Shown: positions 16,337-25,229 of the stretch, one piece after another
How the letters are laid out: every line of letters starts with the position of its first letter
How positions within the stretch are numbered: position 1 is the first letter of the stretch
DNA from: Anaerolineaceae bacterium
GTDB taxonomy: Bacteria > Chloroflexota > Anaerolineae > Anaerolineales > Anaerolineaceae
DNA: 64,000 bases
Assembly: GCA_016841445.1 (NCBI GenBank)
Contig: JAENZD010000002.1
Coordinates: 372,001-436,000, forward strand
Direction of reading: 5' to 3'
The notes under the pieces: generated by a model
What the model was told of the DNA's origin: nothing
What the model saw: the letters and a program-made list of their open reading frames with translations, nothing else
Databases searched by the model: none
Made by a program: the position numbers and the translations under genes

Positions 16337-17074
16337 ACTCATACTATCCTCGGGGCATTGACTTTTCCAGTTCATTTCTTGTTTCCAGAAAATGAAGTGG
16401 GACAAATATATGGGGATGCATTATCCAAGTTCATCATATTCCTGTTTTTCTTGTTCATTCTGTGGCGCTTTCGTTGGATAAAAGCATCAAGGATCAACAG
16501 GTTAGGTAATATCCTTACCTGGCTCATTGTTCTAATTATAGTTAGCTACAAAATCATTGCTGAATTGTATGCGTTTACGGGTGATATTGCATTTGTTTTT
16601 CCAAACTCGCCACTTGCTGTTGCTAATCTTGTTTACCCTTTACAAACTAGTTTGCTCGAAGAAACCATGTTTCGCGGTTTATTGCTTGTGGCAATGATCT
16701 CAGCGTGGGGTGATACAAAAAAAGGACAAATCAAGGCGATTATTCTTTCATCGGTGATGTTCGGTATTATCCACTTGTTCAATATTGTTTCTAGGCCAAT
16801 AGGTGTCGTCTTATTCCAAGCGATCGTAGTCTCACTACCAGGGATCTTGTATGCTGCGATTGTTTTGGCACGAAAAAGTCTATGGCCTGCGATTGTGCTT
16901 CACTGGTTAACGAACGCGGCTGTCAACATTAAGCTCATTGGCAATGAGGCATACCAAGAAACACTTTCTATGTGGATCATCTTTGCAATTGCACTAATTC
17001 CTTTGATGGCTTATAGCGCTTTCTTAATCAGGAAACTGCCAGAATCTTATCACTACGAAGAAGAACCAGGCTAA
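16274..17074 (+). CDS. CPBP-family intramembrane metalloprotease (copy 3)
   Basis: A 266-residue membrane protein with about seven spans and all three CPBP signatures: TSLLEETMFRGLLL (Glu129, Glu130, Arg134), VMFGIIHLFN (His167) and IVLHWLTNAAVN. In Rce1-type enzymes these residues hold the catalytic metal. It starts at GTG behind a strong GGAGG. A truncated duplicate of its first codons and upstream region lies 4.7 kb away. A role in bacteriocin immunity or membrane-peptide processing is possible; no peptide partner was recognised nearby. Confidence 0.88.
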   Translation: MNKLRNFALSRPFLFGLALIFTHTILGALTFPVHFLFPENEVGQIYGDALSKFIIFLFFLFILWRFRWIKASRINRLGNILTWLIVLIIVSYKIIAELYAFTGDIAFVFPNSPLAVANLVYPLQTSLLEETMFRGLLLVAMISAWGDTKKGQIKAIILSSVMFGIIHLFNIVSRPIGVVLFQAIVVSLPGILYAAIVLARKSLWPAIVLHWLTNAAVNIKLIGNEAYQETLSMWIIFAIALIPLMAYSAFLIRKLPESYHYEEEPG

Positions 17075-17572
17075 CAACGCGTGCAGCAGACGGCTGAGAT
17101 TCGGAGCGATTTAAAGGCATTATCCTGAAATCGAGCTATGACCACTCCCATGTAGTTTTTTCTCCAGACGCCGCTAACGTATCCCCATCATTCAATAGAT
17201 TAATCTTAGAGCTGATTTAGATTAAAACCTTTTTACGTCCAGCCTTAGGTTACGGTAACTAAAAAGAGACAAGGAGGGAACAATTATGTCGTCCAGCACT
17301 GAGCCGTCATCGCTAAGCAAATTCAATGGGCGAAGAATCGCATTAGTGCTTTGATCAGCAGCAGTGGCGAGAGGGGGGCCGCATTATTCATGGAAAAATC
17401 CTGGACAGAATCTGCTTAAACCGCTTTTCAATTAAAATCGAGATTAATTTGATAATGCTGAAGTTCATCAAATTAACAACTCCCTCGGAAACCCGGTCAG
17501 GTAGCAGGTTTTGAATTCCTCGTATAATGGTTAAAAATTAATCTCATTTCTTTGCCTGTCATGGAGGTTGAG
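17075..17572. other. 498-base intergenic stretch without a recognised gene
   Basis: It begins with CTAACAACGCGTGCAGCAG directly at the CPBP stop; a loosely similar string (AAACAAAGCGCGCAGTCGAC) follows the kinase gene at about 4372. A TATAAT (17523-17528) lies about 45 bases before the next start, with no good -35 partner. An ATG at 17286 opens only a short frame. Confidence 0.4.
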
Positions 17573-18559
17573 ATGAACGAAGAAATAACCAGCTTGATAC
17601 CCTGGTTAATGGACAGTGAGCCCTGGATTGAATATCGCACGCGTATTGACTTGCTGGGTCAACCAGAGGATCACCCCGAAGTCGAGAAGGCATATCACGC
17701 GCTATTGTCTTTTCCTCCGATCAGCAGCCTGATCAGCGAATTGTCTGAATGGCCTGGCCCGATACTGAAATCACACAAGAAGGCTGGACACTTCTTACAT
17801 AAACTGGGATTCCTGGCAGATATCGGGCTGCGAAGCGATCATCCGGGTGTTGAGGAGATCGTCCGTCGTATCAGCGAACACCGTTCTCCTGAAGGCGTTT
17901 TCCAGGTATTGGTCAACATCAACCCCCGGTATGGGGGGAGCGGCGAAGATGAATTTGTCTGGATGTTGTGTGATGCCCCTTTAGTCACCTATGCATTGGT
18001 GAAGTTCGGCGTTGGCGAAAAGCAAGAGATACAAGAATCGCTTGAATTTTTGATCGAATTACAAAGAGAAAACGGGTGGCCGTGTGCAGTATCCTCTCAG
18101 CTGGGGAAATTCAGAGGACCAGGCAGTAAAGCAGATCCATGCCCTTATGCAAACCTGGTCATGCTGCAATTATTGGCACAATTCCCGTCGAAGCACAACG
18201 ATCCTGAAGTCAGGCGGGGCGTTGAAACAATGCTTTCCCTGTGGGATCAACGGCATGAAAAACGCCCATATCTTTTTGCGATGGGAACTGACTTTGCCAA
18301 ACTCAAAGCCCCCTTGATTTGGTACGATATCCTGCATGTTGCGGATGTGCTGACCCAGTTTCCCTGGGTGCTGCGAGACCAGCGGTTACAGCAGATGATT
18401 GGGGTGTTGAGGGGTAAGGCAGGACAAGACGGGAAATACACACCCGAATCGGTTTGGATGGATTGGAAGGGGTGGGAATTCGGGCAGAAAAAAGTGCCCT
18501 CAAAATGGATCACATTAATGGTCCAACGAATTCTCAAGCGCTCAGAAGCGGCGATTTAG
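17573..18559 (+). CDS. Alpha-helical (terpenoid-cyclase-like) protein of unknown function
   Basis: A 328-residue soluble protein, mainly alpha-helical, with loosely repeated helical pairs. LLSFPPISSLISELSEWPGP, SEHRSPEGVFQVLV, LEFLIELQRENGWPCA and DGKYTPESVWMDWKGWEF resemble the inner helices and QW-like turns of the alpha/alpha-toroid fold of prenyltransferases and squalene cyclases. The DxDD cyclase motif is absent, so cyclase activity is not claimed. ATG 17573 follows GGAGG by five bases; ATG 17561 upstream is poorer. It stands alone. Confidence 0.6.
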   Translation: MNEEITSLIPWLMDSEPWIEYRTRIDLLGQPEDHPEVEKAYHALLSFPPISSLISELSEWPGPILKSHKKAGHFLHKLGFLADIGLRSDHPGVEEIVRRISEHRSPEGVFQVLVNINPRYGGSGEDEFVWMLCDAPLVTYALVKFGVGEKQEIQESLEFLIELQRENGWPCAVSSQLGKFRGPGSKADPCPYANLVMLQLLAQFPSKHNDPEVRRGVETMLSLWDQRHEKRPYLFAMGTDFAKLKAPLIWYDILHVADVLTQFPWVLRDQRLQQMIGVLRGKAGQDGKYTPESVWMDWKGWEFGQKKVPSKWITLMVQRILKRSEAAI

Positions 18560-18784
18560 GCGGGTTTGATCCTTGATCGCTATTATCGCGATGCGCACCC
18601 CGAATACATCAAATACCTGACGGAAAGATATTTCTGAAGCCAGGGAGAATCCAATCGATTCTCACTCTGCAACCTAACTTCACCCCAGTTGAACTTCCCA
18701 TTGGTGCTCATTTCCTTTTAAATTACTGCGCTGATCTCCTTTAGCGCAACCCCGGTTCTATTTTCAATTAAATGTTTAATTCGT

Positions 18785-18814
18785 TTGACATCGATATCTG
18801 ATATTTGGTATAGT
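18785..18814 (+). promoter_or_regulatory. sigma70 promoter of the secreted protein gene
   Basis: TTGACA (18785-18790) and TATAGT (18809-18814) are separated by 18 bases, about 65 bases before the ATG at 18881. The rest of the 18560-18880 gap holds no other recognised element. Confidence 0.75.
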
Positions 18815-18880
18815 CCATTATATATAGGATATAAATTATCCTAATAATCAAATTAATAAATACTGATTTGGAGGTTATAT

Positions 18881-19342
18881 ATGTTCAAAACAAAGCGAAT
18901 GCTTGGACTAATGGCAGCTGTGTTCCTGCTGGCGCTAAATGTGTCAGCTGTTTTTGCTGCGGCGCCTGAGCCGGTCCATATTGTCGTGGAAGAATTCCCC
19001 GGCTCCGCCATCCCTGAACCGTTTACGGCTTCGGGTGCGGCTGTGGACAGCGGATTGTTCTGTGCATCCGGCCTGGTTGAAGACCTGGAGATCACATACA
19101 ATGATCCGGGCGGACCATACCAGATGATTTGGGCGCTGAAGCGGTTCACCTGCGGCGACGGCACGATTGATTTGCGGATGGTGGTTCAACTGGATTTGGT
19201 CACCCTGGATACGACCGCGCACTGGCGGATCCTTGGCGGCACAGGCGCGTATGAAGGCTTGAAAGGCCACGGCTCACTGGTCGGCATTTCGAACAATCCC
19301 GATCCCGGTATCCTGGATATCTATGATGGCGTACTGCACTAG
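18881..19342 (+). CDS. Small secreted beta-barrel-like protein
   Basis: A 153-residue precursor with a Sec signal peptide (MFKTKRMLGLMAAVFLLAL, cleavage probably after the VSAVFA segment). The mature part is beta-rich; the segment AHWRILGGTGAYEGLKGHG carries the W-x(5)-GTGAYxxLxGxG pattern typical of allene-oxide-cyclase/dirigent-like barrels found in many secreted bacterial proteins. Two cysteines (FCASG and FTCGDG) could form a disulfide. It is a self-contained unit: strong promoter, GGAGG ribosome site and perfect terminator. The ligand or role is unknown. Confidence 0.75.
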   Translation: MFKTKRMLGLMAAVFLLALNVSAVFAAAPEPVHIVVEEFPGSAIPEPFTASGAAVDSGLFCASGLVEDLEITYNDPGGPYQMIWALKRFTCGDGTIDLRMVVQLDLVTLDTTAHWRILGGTGAYEGLKGHGSLVGISNNPDPGILDIYDGVLH

Positions 19343-19373
19343 CCATTCAATTTGATTTGAAATCAGAATAATA

Positions 19374-19406
19374 AATAGCAGAGGTTACTCGCCTCTGCTA
19401 TTTTTT
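19374..19406 (+). terminator. Intrinsic terminator
   Basis: Perfect 11-base stem AATAGCAGAGG / CCTCTGCTATT with a 7-base loop and TTTT directly after it, 32 bases past the stop of the secreted protein gene. Confidence 0.95.
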
Positions 19407-19572
19407 GATTAAGCCTGTATTCCCTGGCTGTTTGGATATATCGCAGGGGCCCTCCGCCGGGGCATCCCACCGTGTTAACACCGGCATGCCGTTTGCAGGT
19501 AACCGGAAAAGGTTTTACGGAAACGATTTGACAGCGGGTAATCCGGTTTTGACTGGGTGATGTGTTGGATGA

Positions 19573-20082
19573 TTAATTCTGCCTTGCTGCAACCCGCGGA
19601 TCCACCAACAGCAGTCCATTGATGCTTGGGTCGCCGGGCATGTACTTGATATCCACCTCGCTGCCGACCTCGATCTTATTGCGGATCACCAGTTCGGAAT
19701 TCACATTGTCCTTGCGCCCGGTAAACAAGTTCCCCTTGTCATCGCGGAATTCAAATTCCACGATCGAATAGATTGGTGCCTGGTTCACCAGTAAGCGAAA
19801 ATTCTTATCCACAAAGGTCACCCGGGCTTTGGCACCAACACCGTATTTGACCAGGTCTTCAACAGCATCCTTCTTTTTCCTGCTCCTAACCAGGCCAAAA
19901 ATCACCAGGAAAGTACCGATAGGCAGTGTCACAACGCCAGGGCCGATCCATAAGACTAGCATATACCACGGCAAGCTGACGTCCGGCGGGGTATTCACAC
20001 CAAAGATATACATCCCGCCCATCACGATCAGCCAGCCCAGGCCAAACAGGATAAAAAATCCACCCACAAGAATATCCATCAC
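19573..20082 (-). CDS. DUF3592-like membrane-anchored protein
   Basis: A 169-residue protein with two hydrophobic spans (about residues 5-28 and 40-66) and a basic stop-transfer (RSRKKK). The soluble domain has the pattern VGAKARVTFVDKN...YSIVEFEFRDDKGNLFTGR...VGSEVDIKYMPGDPSING, matching the DUF3592 beta domain: an ARV start, a DxxG turn and a final VxYxPxxP. Function is unknown. It may be the first and only gene of its transcript. Confidence 0.7.
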   Translation of the reverse strand: MMDILVGGFFILFGLGWLIVMGGMYIFGVNTPPDVSLPWYMLVLWIGPGVVTLPIGTFLVIFGLVRSRKKKDAVEDLVKYGVGAKARVTFVDKNFRLLVNQAPIYSIVEFEFRDDKGNLFTGRKDNVNSELVIRNKIEVGSEVDIKYMPGDPSINGLLLVDPRVAARQN

Positions 20083-20127
20083 GACCTCCGTAAACTAAAA
20101 TATCCTGGATTGAAACGGGGCGACACT

Positions 20128-20280
20128 ATGATCTTATCGCTTGATTTGGCGATGGGGATTTCAAAGAAGTTAATTGGAGCTTTTACAATTTTAGCACTTA
20201 TTTCAATTTACAAAGACTTTCTTGTGGCATGTCTTGAAAGGCGAAAGCTTCAGGCATCTCATCTCGAGAATGAGATTTAA
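20128..20280 (+). CDS. Possible small membrane peptide
   Basis: A 50-codon open frame in the 20083-20348 gap, with one hydrophobic segment (KKLIGAFTILALISIY) and a charged tail. ATG 20128 and ATG 20152 are both possible; neither has a Shine-Dalgarno. It may be chance. Confidence 0.25.
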   Translation: MILSLDLAMGISKKLIGAFTILALISIYKDFLVACLERRKLQASHLENEI

Positions 20281-20348
20281 CTCAGCATAACAGTCTGATA
20301 AAATTATGACATCGTTTAATAGACCACAGGATATAAGGAGCAGGAGAT

Positions 20349-21365
20349 ATGCAAAAAACAATTAAGGACCGCACCGCACTCTGGGCTGGGGTTGCCTTCA
20401 GCCTGGTTTTCACGCTCATCATCTGGTGGACGGCGGATTTCCTGGATACCAGCAGCTTCACCCCCGACCAGGGCGCAAGCTGGTACTTCTGGAAGCGGCC
20501 TGATCCGACCTTCTGGTCGCGCTTCACGGCCTGGGGTCTGTACCTGGCGCACCAAATCTCCTTTTGGGTTGTTTTCTACCTCGCCCAGAAAAACAAAACC
20601 AAGTTCTCGGGCGGCTTGAACAAATATGCCCTTGCCGCGCTGGGGATCAACGCCTTTTTCATCGTGGCGCACCTCGTCCAGACACAGATCTGGTACGACG
20701 GGATCGCGCAGGACGTCTCGATCTGGAGCTCGCAGGTCTCGGTGATCATCATGCTTGTGCTGATCCTGCTGATGGAGATCCCACGGCGGGGCCTGTTCTG
20801 GGGCAAGAAAATCCCCTTCTCAAAATCCATTACTTCGTTTGTTCGCCGCTACCACGGTTACTACATCGCCTGGGCGGTGATTTACACCTTCTGGTATCAC
20901 CCGATGGAGAATACCAGCGGTCACCTGATCGGTTTTTTCTACATGTTCCTGCTGATCCTGCAGGGCAGCCTGCTGTATACCAAGGTGCATAACAGCCGCG
21001 CCTGGACGGTCTTCCTGGAATCTTTTGTGACCCTGCACGGCACCCTCGTGGCGATCTACCAGGGCAACGGGCTGTGGCCGATGTTCTTCTTTGGCTTTTT
21101 AGGCGTCTTCGTGCTAACGCAGCAGCATGGGCTGAAAGTTCCCAAATGGGTGCACTGGCTGATCCTGGGCGGGTATACCGCAGGTGTGGTCGTAGTCTAC
21201 AGCCAGCGCGGCGTCGGGAAGCTGTATGAGCTGATCTCTATCCCGCTGATCGAGTATGCCGGCGTCTTTGTGGCCGCCCTTTTGGTCTGGCTGATATTGT
21301 GGCTGATCGGGCAGAAAACGCCGCTGTTCAAAGCAAAGAAAACCGGGAAAGAAGAGCTTGAATAG
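20349..21365 (+). CDS. Polytopic membrane protein, unassigned
   Basis: A 338-residue protein with about nine hydrophobic spans. Polar residues inside the membrane part stand out: AHQISFWVV, AHLVQTQIWYD, FWYHPMENTSGHLIGFFYM and FVTLHGTLVAIYQGNG. Such His/Glu/Gln clusters suggest a cofactor or substrate site, but no known family was recognised. A good AAGGAG ribosome site precedes the ATG. It is followed after 51 bases by a DinB-type gene on the same strand, possibly one transcript. The C-terminus is basic and cytosolic (KAKKTGKEELE). Confidence 0.6.
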   Translation: MQKTIKDRTALWAGVAFSLVFTLIIWWTADFLDTSSFTPDQGASWYFWKRPDPTFWSRFTAWGLYLAHQISFWVVFYLAQKNKTKFSGGLNKYALAALGINAFFIVAHLVQTQIWYDGIAQDVSIWSSQVSVIIMLVLILLMEIPRRGLFWGKKIPFSKSITSFVRRYHGYYIAWAVIYTFWYHPMENTSGHLIGFFYMFLLILQGSLLYTKVHNSRAWTVFLESFVTLHGTLVAIYQGNGLWPMFFFGFLGVFVLTQQHGLKVPKWVHWLILGGYTAGVVVVYSQRGVGKLYELISIPLIEYAGVFVAALLVWLILWLIGQKTPLFKAKKTGKEELE

Positions 21366-21416
21366 CATTTGTTGGTTTTATGTGTCTTTAAGTAATCAAT
21401 GAAATGAGGAGGATTC

Positions 21417-21896
21417 ATGTCTGTAAAAAGCGTGATCAAATCCCAATACCGTGCATCCCTGGCGATGCTAAGGCAGGCCATTGAAAAATGCCCCGAGTCG
21501 ATGTGGTTGTACACTAGCTACAAGAATCCTTTCTGGCGGGTGGCATACCATACCATCATCTATACCCATTTCTACCTGCATCCAAAGGAAGCTGATTTTG
21601 TCCCGTGGAAGAAGCATATCGATGAATTCCAGGGGTTCAACCCCCTGCCTGAAGGCCAGCAGCCCTACACGAAAGCGGAAGTGCTGGAATACCTGGAGCT
21701 TTGCCTGGACCAGGTGGATGAAAAGGTGGATGCGCTGGATTTGGAAGGGGAATCGGGCTTTTACTGGCTGCCGTTAAACAAGCTTGAGCTGCAGTTCTAT
21801 AACATCCGCCACGTCATGCAGCACACCGGGGAGCTTTGTGAGCGCTTAGGCGCGCATGGCGAGATTGAGGTGGGTTGGGTGGGCATGGGGAAATAG
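21417..21896 (+). CDS. DinB-like four-helix metal-binding protein
   Basis: A 159-residue helical protein. Conserved His residues lie in WRVAYHTIIYTHFYL (helix 2) and YNIRHVMQHTGELCERLG (helix 4), the pattern of the DinB/YfiT superfamily in which three His residues hold a divalent metal. Related proteins act as thiol-dependent transferases, such as bacillithiol S-transferases, but no activity can be assigned here. It has a GAGGAGG ribosome site. The gene may be cotranscribed with the membrane protein upstream. Confidence 0.75.
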   Translation: MSVKSVIKSQYRASLAMLRQAIEKCPESMWLYTSYKNPFWRVAYHTIIYTHFYLHPKEADFVPWKKHIDEFQGFNPLPEGQQPYTKAEVLEYLELCLDQVDEKVDALDLEGESGFYWLPLNKLELQFYNIRHVMQHTGELCERLGAHGEIEVGWVGMGK

Positions 21897-21971
21897 GCAG
21901 CCCTGTAAACCCGGATGAAAAAGGGTTGGATGGTGTGAAAGCAACCTAACCTCTATGTTAAAGCTGGTCTC

Positions 21972-21993
21972 TCGCTGGTGAGGTCACCAGCGA
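21972..21993. repeat. Perfect inverted repeat between genes
   Basis: TCGCTGGTGA-GG-TCACCAGCGA, a 10-base stem with a 2-base centre. It lies about 75 bases after the DinB stop and is followed by AAAACC rather than T residues, so on the + strand it is not a classical terminator; read on the minus strand it has a short T run. Confidence 0.6.
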
Positions 21994-22065
21994 AAACCAT
22001 GGGACACCAGCAAAAGCGTAGGGAGCAGAGGAATACCCTGTCCTTTAGGTGTGAAGGTGTGTTGT

Positions 22066-22075
22066 CTGTTATAAT
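22066..22075 (+). promoter_or_regulatory. Extended -10 promoter of the polysaccharide cluster
   Basis: CTGTTATAAT gives an extended -10 (TG-N-TATAAT) about 72 bases before the flippase start. The -35 region is weak. It is the only good promoter seen before the long + strand cluster. Confidence 0.55.
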
Positions 22076-22147
22076 CACCCTCAGTAAGGGAAAGTAAAAA
22101 AAACGTGAATTGCGATAAGAACATCTTATTGATTGTATAAATACACA

Positions 22148-23413
22148 ATGAAAAATCCCGAATTGAGCGGTGGTCAAATTAAGAAATGGGCTGGCAGAGG
22201 TTTGGTAAGCATCTCAGACCAGGTCATCTATTCCGGGGCGAATTTTCTTTTATTAATTTTCCTGGCAAGATGGCTTGACCCGGCTGATTTCGGGGCTTTT
22301 TCGGTGACCTATGCGCTTATGTCCTTTTTTTACCAGCTCCACAACGGCTTGATCTGCGAACCCATGAACGTGCTGGGGCCTGCGAATTATCCTGAATTTA
22401 AAACAGATTATGTCCGTGTCCAAACGAAGCTCCATTTTTTATTGACTGCAGCCATTGGATTAACGCTCATCACGGTCATCCTCATTTTTCACAACCTGAT
22501 TCAACCGGCCACATTGAATATCCTATTTGTTTTCCTGGGTGCGGCCACGCCTTTCTTGCTGCTGCCCTGGCTGATCAGGCGGTCGTTTTATTTCCTGAAG
22601 AAACCCTTGTTGGCGGCGCTGACCAGCCTTCAATACGCGATTTTCCTCCTGGTGATCCTGTTCATTGCCCGGCAGGTCTTCGAGCTTGGATCGACCAGTG
22701 TGTATATCATCATGGTCGGGGCAGCAGCCCTTTCATCAGCCATGTTTTTCATTTTTACCCAGCGCCATAAAGGGAGAGAAAAACACAACCTGTGGGAGGT
22801 GCTGACACACAACTGGCAGTATGGCAAATGGATCATGCTCAACGGCTTGCTGGTATCGCTGGCCATTCAAATCCAGCTCTTTATCACTGGCTCGTTCCTG
22901 GGGTTGGAAGAAGCCGCTGCCTTCAAAGTCCTGCAGAACTTCAACCAGCCGATGGTTGTTATCATTTCCGGGCTTTCGTTTTTGTTTTTACCGTCCTTTG
23001 CATCCCAAATACAATCCAACCAGGTTGAAACGATCCGTAAAAGGGGACGATGGATCACGCTGGTGACGGCTGCACTGGCAGCAGGGTATTTTGGAATGTT
23101 ATGGTTCCTAAGAGGTCCGCTGGAATTACTGCTTTACGACGGAAAGTACCAGGCATACATTGACCTGATTCCCTTATTGGGCATTGTTCCGATGATTTCG
23201 GCTTTATCCCTCGGACCGTCTATTTTGATCCGGGTTTATCAAAAGCCCCAGGCATTGCTGATTGTTGGGATTGTTTGGTCAATCACGAACATCCTGACCT
23301 CTTTCCTGTTCATTCATTCCTGGGGAATCCTTGGGGCTGTTTGGAGTGTGATCATCGGGCAAACGGTAGCAACTGTGATGTTATTCTGGTTAGCCCGAAG
23401 GAGGATCGCGTAA
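22148..23413 (+). CDS. Polysaccharide flippase (MATE/MOP superfamily, Wzx-like)
   Basis: A 421-residue membrane protein with about 12 spans. The N-terminus RGLVSISDQVIYSGANFLL and LARWLDPADFGAFSVTYAL match the start of Wzx/RfbX-type flippases, which carry lipid-linked oligosaccharides across the membrane. ATG 22148 is used; an in-frame TTG 22133 is not supported. No clear ribosome site is present. Its stop overlaps the next start (TAATG), so the two are translationally coupled. It opens a cluster of glycosyltransferases. Confidence 0.85.
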   Translation: MKNPELSGGQIKKWAGRGLVSISDQVIYSGANFLLLIFLARWLDPADFGAFSVTYALMSFFYQLHNGLICEPMNVLGPANYPEFKTDYVRVQTKLHFLLTAAIGLTLITVILIFHNLIQPATLNILFVFLGAATPFLLLPWLIRRSFYFLKKPLLAALTSLQYAIFLLVILFIARQVFELGSTSVYIIMVGAAALSSAMFFIFTQRHKGREKHNLWEVLTHNWQYGKWIMLNGLLVSLAIQIQLFITGSFLGLEEAAAFKVLQNFNQPMVVIISGLSFLFLPSFASQIQSNQVETIRKRGRWITLVTAALAAGYFGMLWFLRGPLELLLYDGKYQAYIDLIPLLGIVPMISALSLGPSILIRVYQKPQALLIVGIVWSITNILTSFLFIHSWGILGAVWSVIIGQTVATVMLFWLARRRIA

Positions 23414-24132
23414 TGAAATCGACTTCCGAAAAGGTTCTTGAAAAATACAATACCATTTTACAACGCCCAACAGTACAGGATGCCAATGCACGGAAGGTAA
23501 TGTTTAAATCTTTTGAACGTACCCTGGGGAAATGGCTGCCTGATAACAAGGATGCTGCGATCCTCGATATTGGGTGTGGCGAAGGCTCACTCCTCATGTT
23601 CTTGAAAGAGAAGGGTTATCAAAACCTTTCAGGATTTGATCTTTCAGAAGAAAATGTCAGCATTGCGCACCAGCTGTCACTGGATTTTGTAATCCGATTC
23701 AATGCATTGGACATCGTCGATTATATGCCAGGAAAATCGTTTGATTTTATTTTTGTGATGGATTTGATAGAGCATGTTCCAAAAGAATTTGCTGTGGATT
23801 TTCTATCAAACGTATTAACCCGATTAAAGAGTGGTGGGACAATGGTCATCCAAACGCCCAATATGGGGTCGATTTATGGGAACTATCATCGTTACAATGA
23901 TCTAACCCATGAATTCGGATTGACAGAACAATCAGCAATAGACTTGCTTTCAGCATCTGATCTCAGCATGGATGAAATAACAATCTATCCCGCCTGGAAC
24001 GCTACCACGCTGTTAGGTTATGGCAGAGAAATTTATTTAAGGATACTTCATTGGCTGTTTGCGTTGGGCGAAGGTGCAACTCGGCCAAAAATTCCTACCA
24101 AGAATCTTCTGATCAGGGTTCAAAAGAAATGA
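23413..24132 (+). CDS. SAM-dependent methyltransferase in the glycan cluster
   Basis: A 239-residue class I methyltransferase. Motif I is ILDIGCGEGSLLMFLKEKG, then GFDLSEENVSIA, FDFIFVMDLIEHVPKEF and LKSGGTMVIQTPN, as in the Methyltransf_23/UbiG-like group often found among polysaccharide genes. NYHRYNDLTHEFGLTEQS is the typical lid segment. It may methylate a sugar or lipid-linked intermediate. The ATG overlaps the flippase stop, and its own TGA overlaps the next ATG (ATGA). Confidence 0.85.
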   Translation: MKSTSEKVLEKYNTILQRPTVQDANARKVMFKSFERTLGKWLPDNKDAAILDIGCGEGSLLMFLKEKGYQNLSGFDLSEENVSIAHQLSLDFVIRFNALDIVDYMPGKSFDFIFVMDLIEHVPKEFAVDFLSNVLTRLKSGGTMVIQTPNMGSIYGNYHRYNDLTHEFGLTEQSAIDLLSASDLSMDEITIYPAWNATTLLGYGREIYLRILHWLFALGEGATRPKIPTKNLLIRVQKK

Positions 24133-25229
24133 AGATCCTGATGGTTGCCCTGGGAATTTATCACGCGAAGGGGGGGATTGAGAAATTTAACCAGCGGGTA
24201 CTCCGGGTGCTCTCCCACCTTGTTGATTCCGGTAGTGTGGAAAAGGTTACCGTGATCTCATTATGGGACCATCAAAACGAATTAGAGCAGCATTTTCCTA
24301 ACATTAACATGCTGGGCTTTAGCAGAAGCAAACTCAGAACATTTATGACTTTTATTCGTGAGATCCTCAGCCAGCACTATGATCGGATTTTGTTGGATCA
24401 CGTATTGTTGTACCCGTTATTACTTATCAGTGCGCTAATTTCAAGGAAATCCAAAACAATAATATGTGTATATGGTTATGAAGTGTGGGACAAACCTTCA
24501 ATGATAAAAAAATGGGTTGTTACCCATCTAGCTGACAAAATTATTAGCATCAGCGACTTTACTACTCGTAAAATGCTTGAGACTTATGGAATAATTAATG
24601 AAAAATTTTCAACACTTCCCCCTGCAATCAATTTAAAAAGATTGTTTACAAGACAAACAGCTGATGATTCTCATTGCATTTTTCGACTTTTATCGGTCTC
24701 CAGGCTGAGCACTGCCGCACGATACAAAAATATTGATAAAGTAATCTTGGCTCTACCGGATGTTATAAAGTCCTTTCCGATGGCCAGGTACACTATCGTC
24801 GGCGATGGCGACTTAAAGACGGAACTTGAAGAATTGAGCAAAAGCCTTGGTTTGGAGGCTGTTGTCACTTTTACAGGGGGAGTCAGCGAGCAGGTTCTGT
24901 GCGAGAATTATCAGGCTTCAGACCTGTTTATTTTACCTTCGGATGAGGAAGGGTTCGGGATTGTCTATCTTGAAGCATGGCACTATCATCTGCCTGTGAT
25001 TGCCAGCAAGTATGGTGCTGCACCCGAAGTTGTACGGGATGGACTGGATGGCTACTGCGTGAAACCAACCCCAGCCGAGATTACCATAGCGATAACTGAT
25101 TTGTTATCCAACCGGGACCGTGCAAGGGAAATGGGGGAATCGGGATATCTGCGAATGAAAACACATTTTACTCATGAGCAATTTGAGACTCGTCTATCAC
25201 AAATTCTTCTTGATCAGGTGAGATCATGA
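24129..25229 (+). CDS. Glycosyltransferase family 4 protein
   Basis: A 366-residue GT-B fold enzyme. The N-terminal MKILMVALGIYHAKGGIEKFNQR is the acceptor-domain start; the donor domain has LLSVSRLSTAARYKNIDKVI, YTIVGDGDLKTEL and the GT4 E-x7-E motif in LPSDEEGFGIVYLEAW. It transfers a nucleotide-sugar-derived residue to a lipid-linked acceptor; the sugar is not predictable. It is coupled to both neighbours by ATGA overlaps. Confidence 0.9.
   Translation: MKILMVALGIYHAKGGIEKFNQRVLRVLSHLVDSGSVEKVTVISLWDHQNELEQHFPNINMLGFSRSKLRTFMTFIREILSQHYDRILLDHVLLYPLLLISALISRKSKTIICVYGYEVWDKPSMIKKWVVTHLADKIISISDFTTRKMLETYGIINEKFSTLPPAINLKRLFTRQTADDSHCIFRLLSVSRLSTAARYKNIDKVILALPDVIKSFPMARYTIVGDGDLKTELEELSKSLGLEAVVTFTGGVSEQVLCENYQASDLFILPSDEEGFGIVYLEAWHYHLPVIASKYGAAPEVVRDGLDGYCVKPTPAEITIAITDLLSNRDRAREMGESGYLRMKTHFTHEQFETRLSQILLDQVRS

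Noticed and set aside
17072-17184. attC-like (integron) site after CPBP copy 3
   Set aside because: CTAACAACGCG resembles a cassette end, but a paired core (RYYYAAC with GTTRRRY) could not be found, and no integrase is present.
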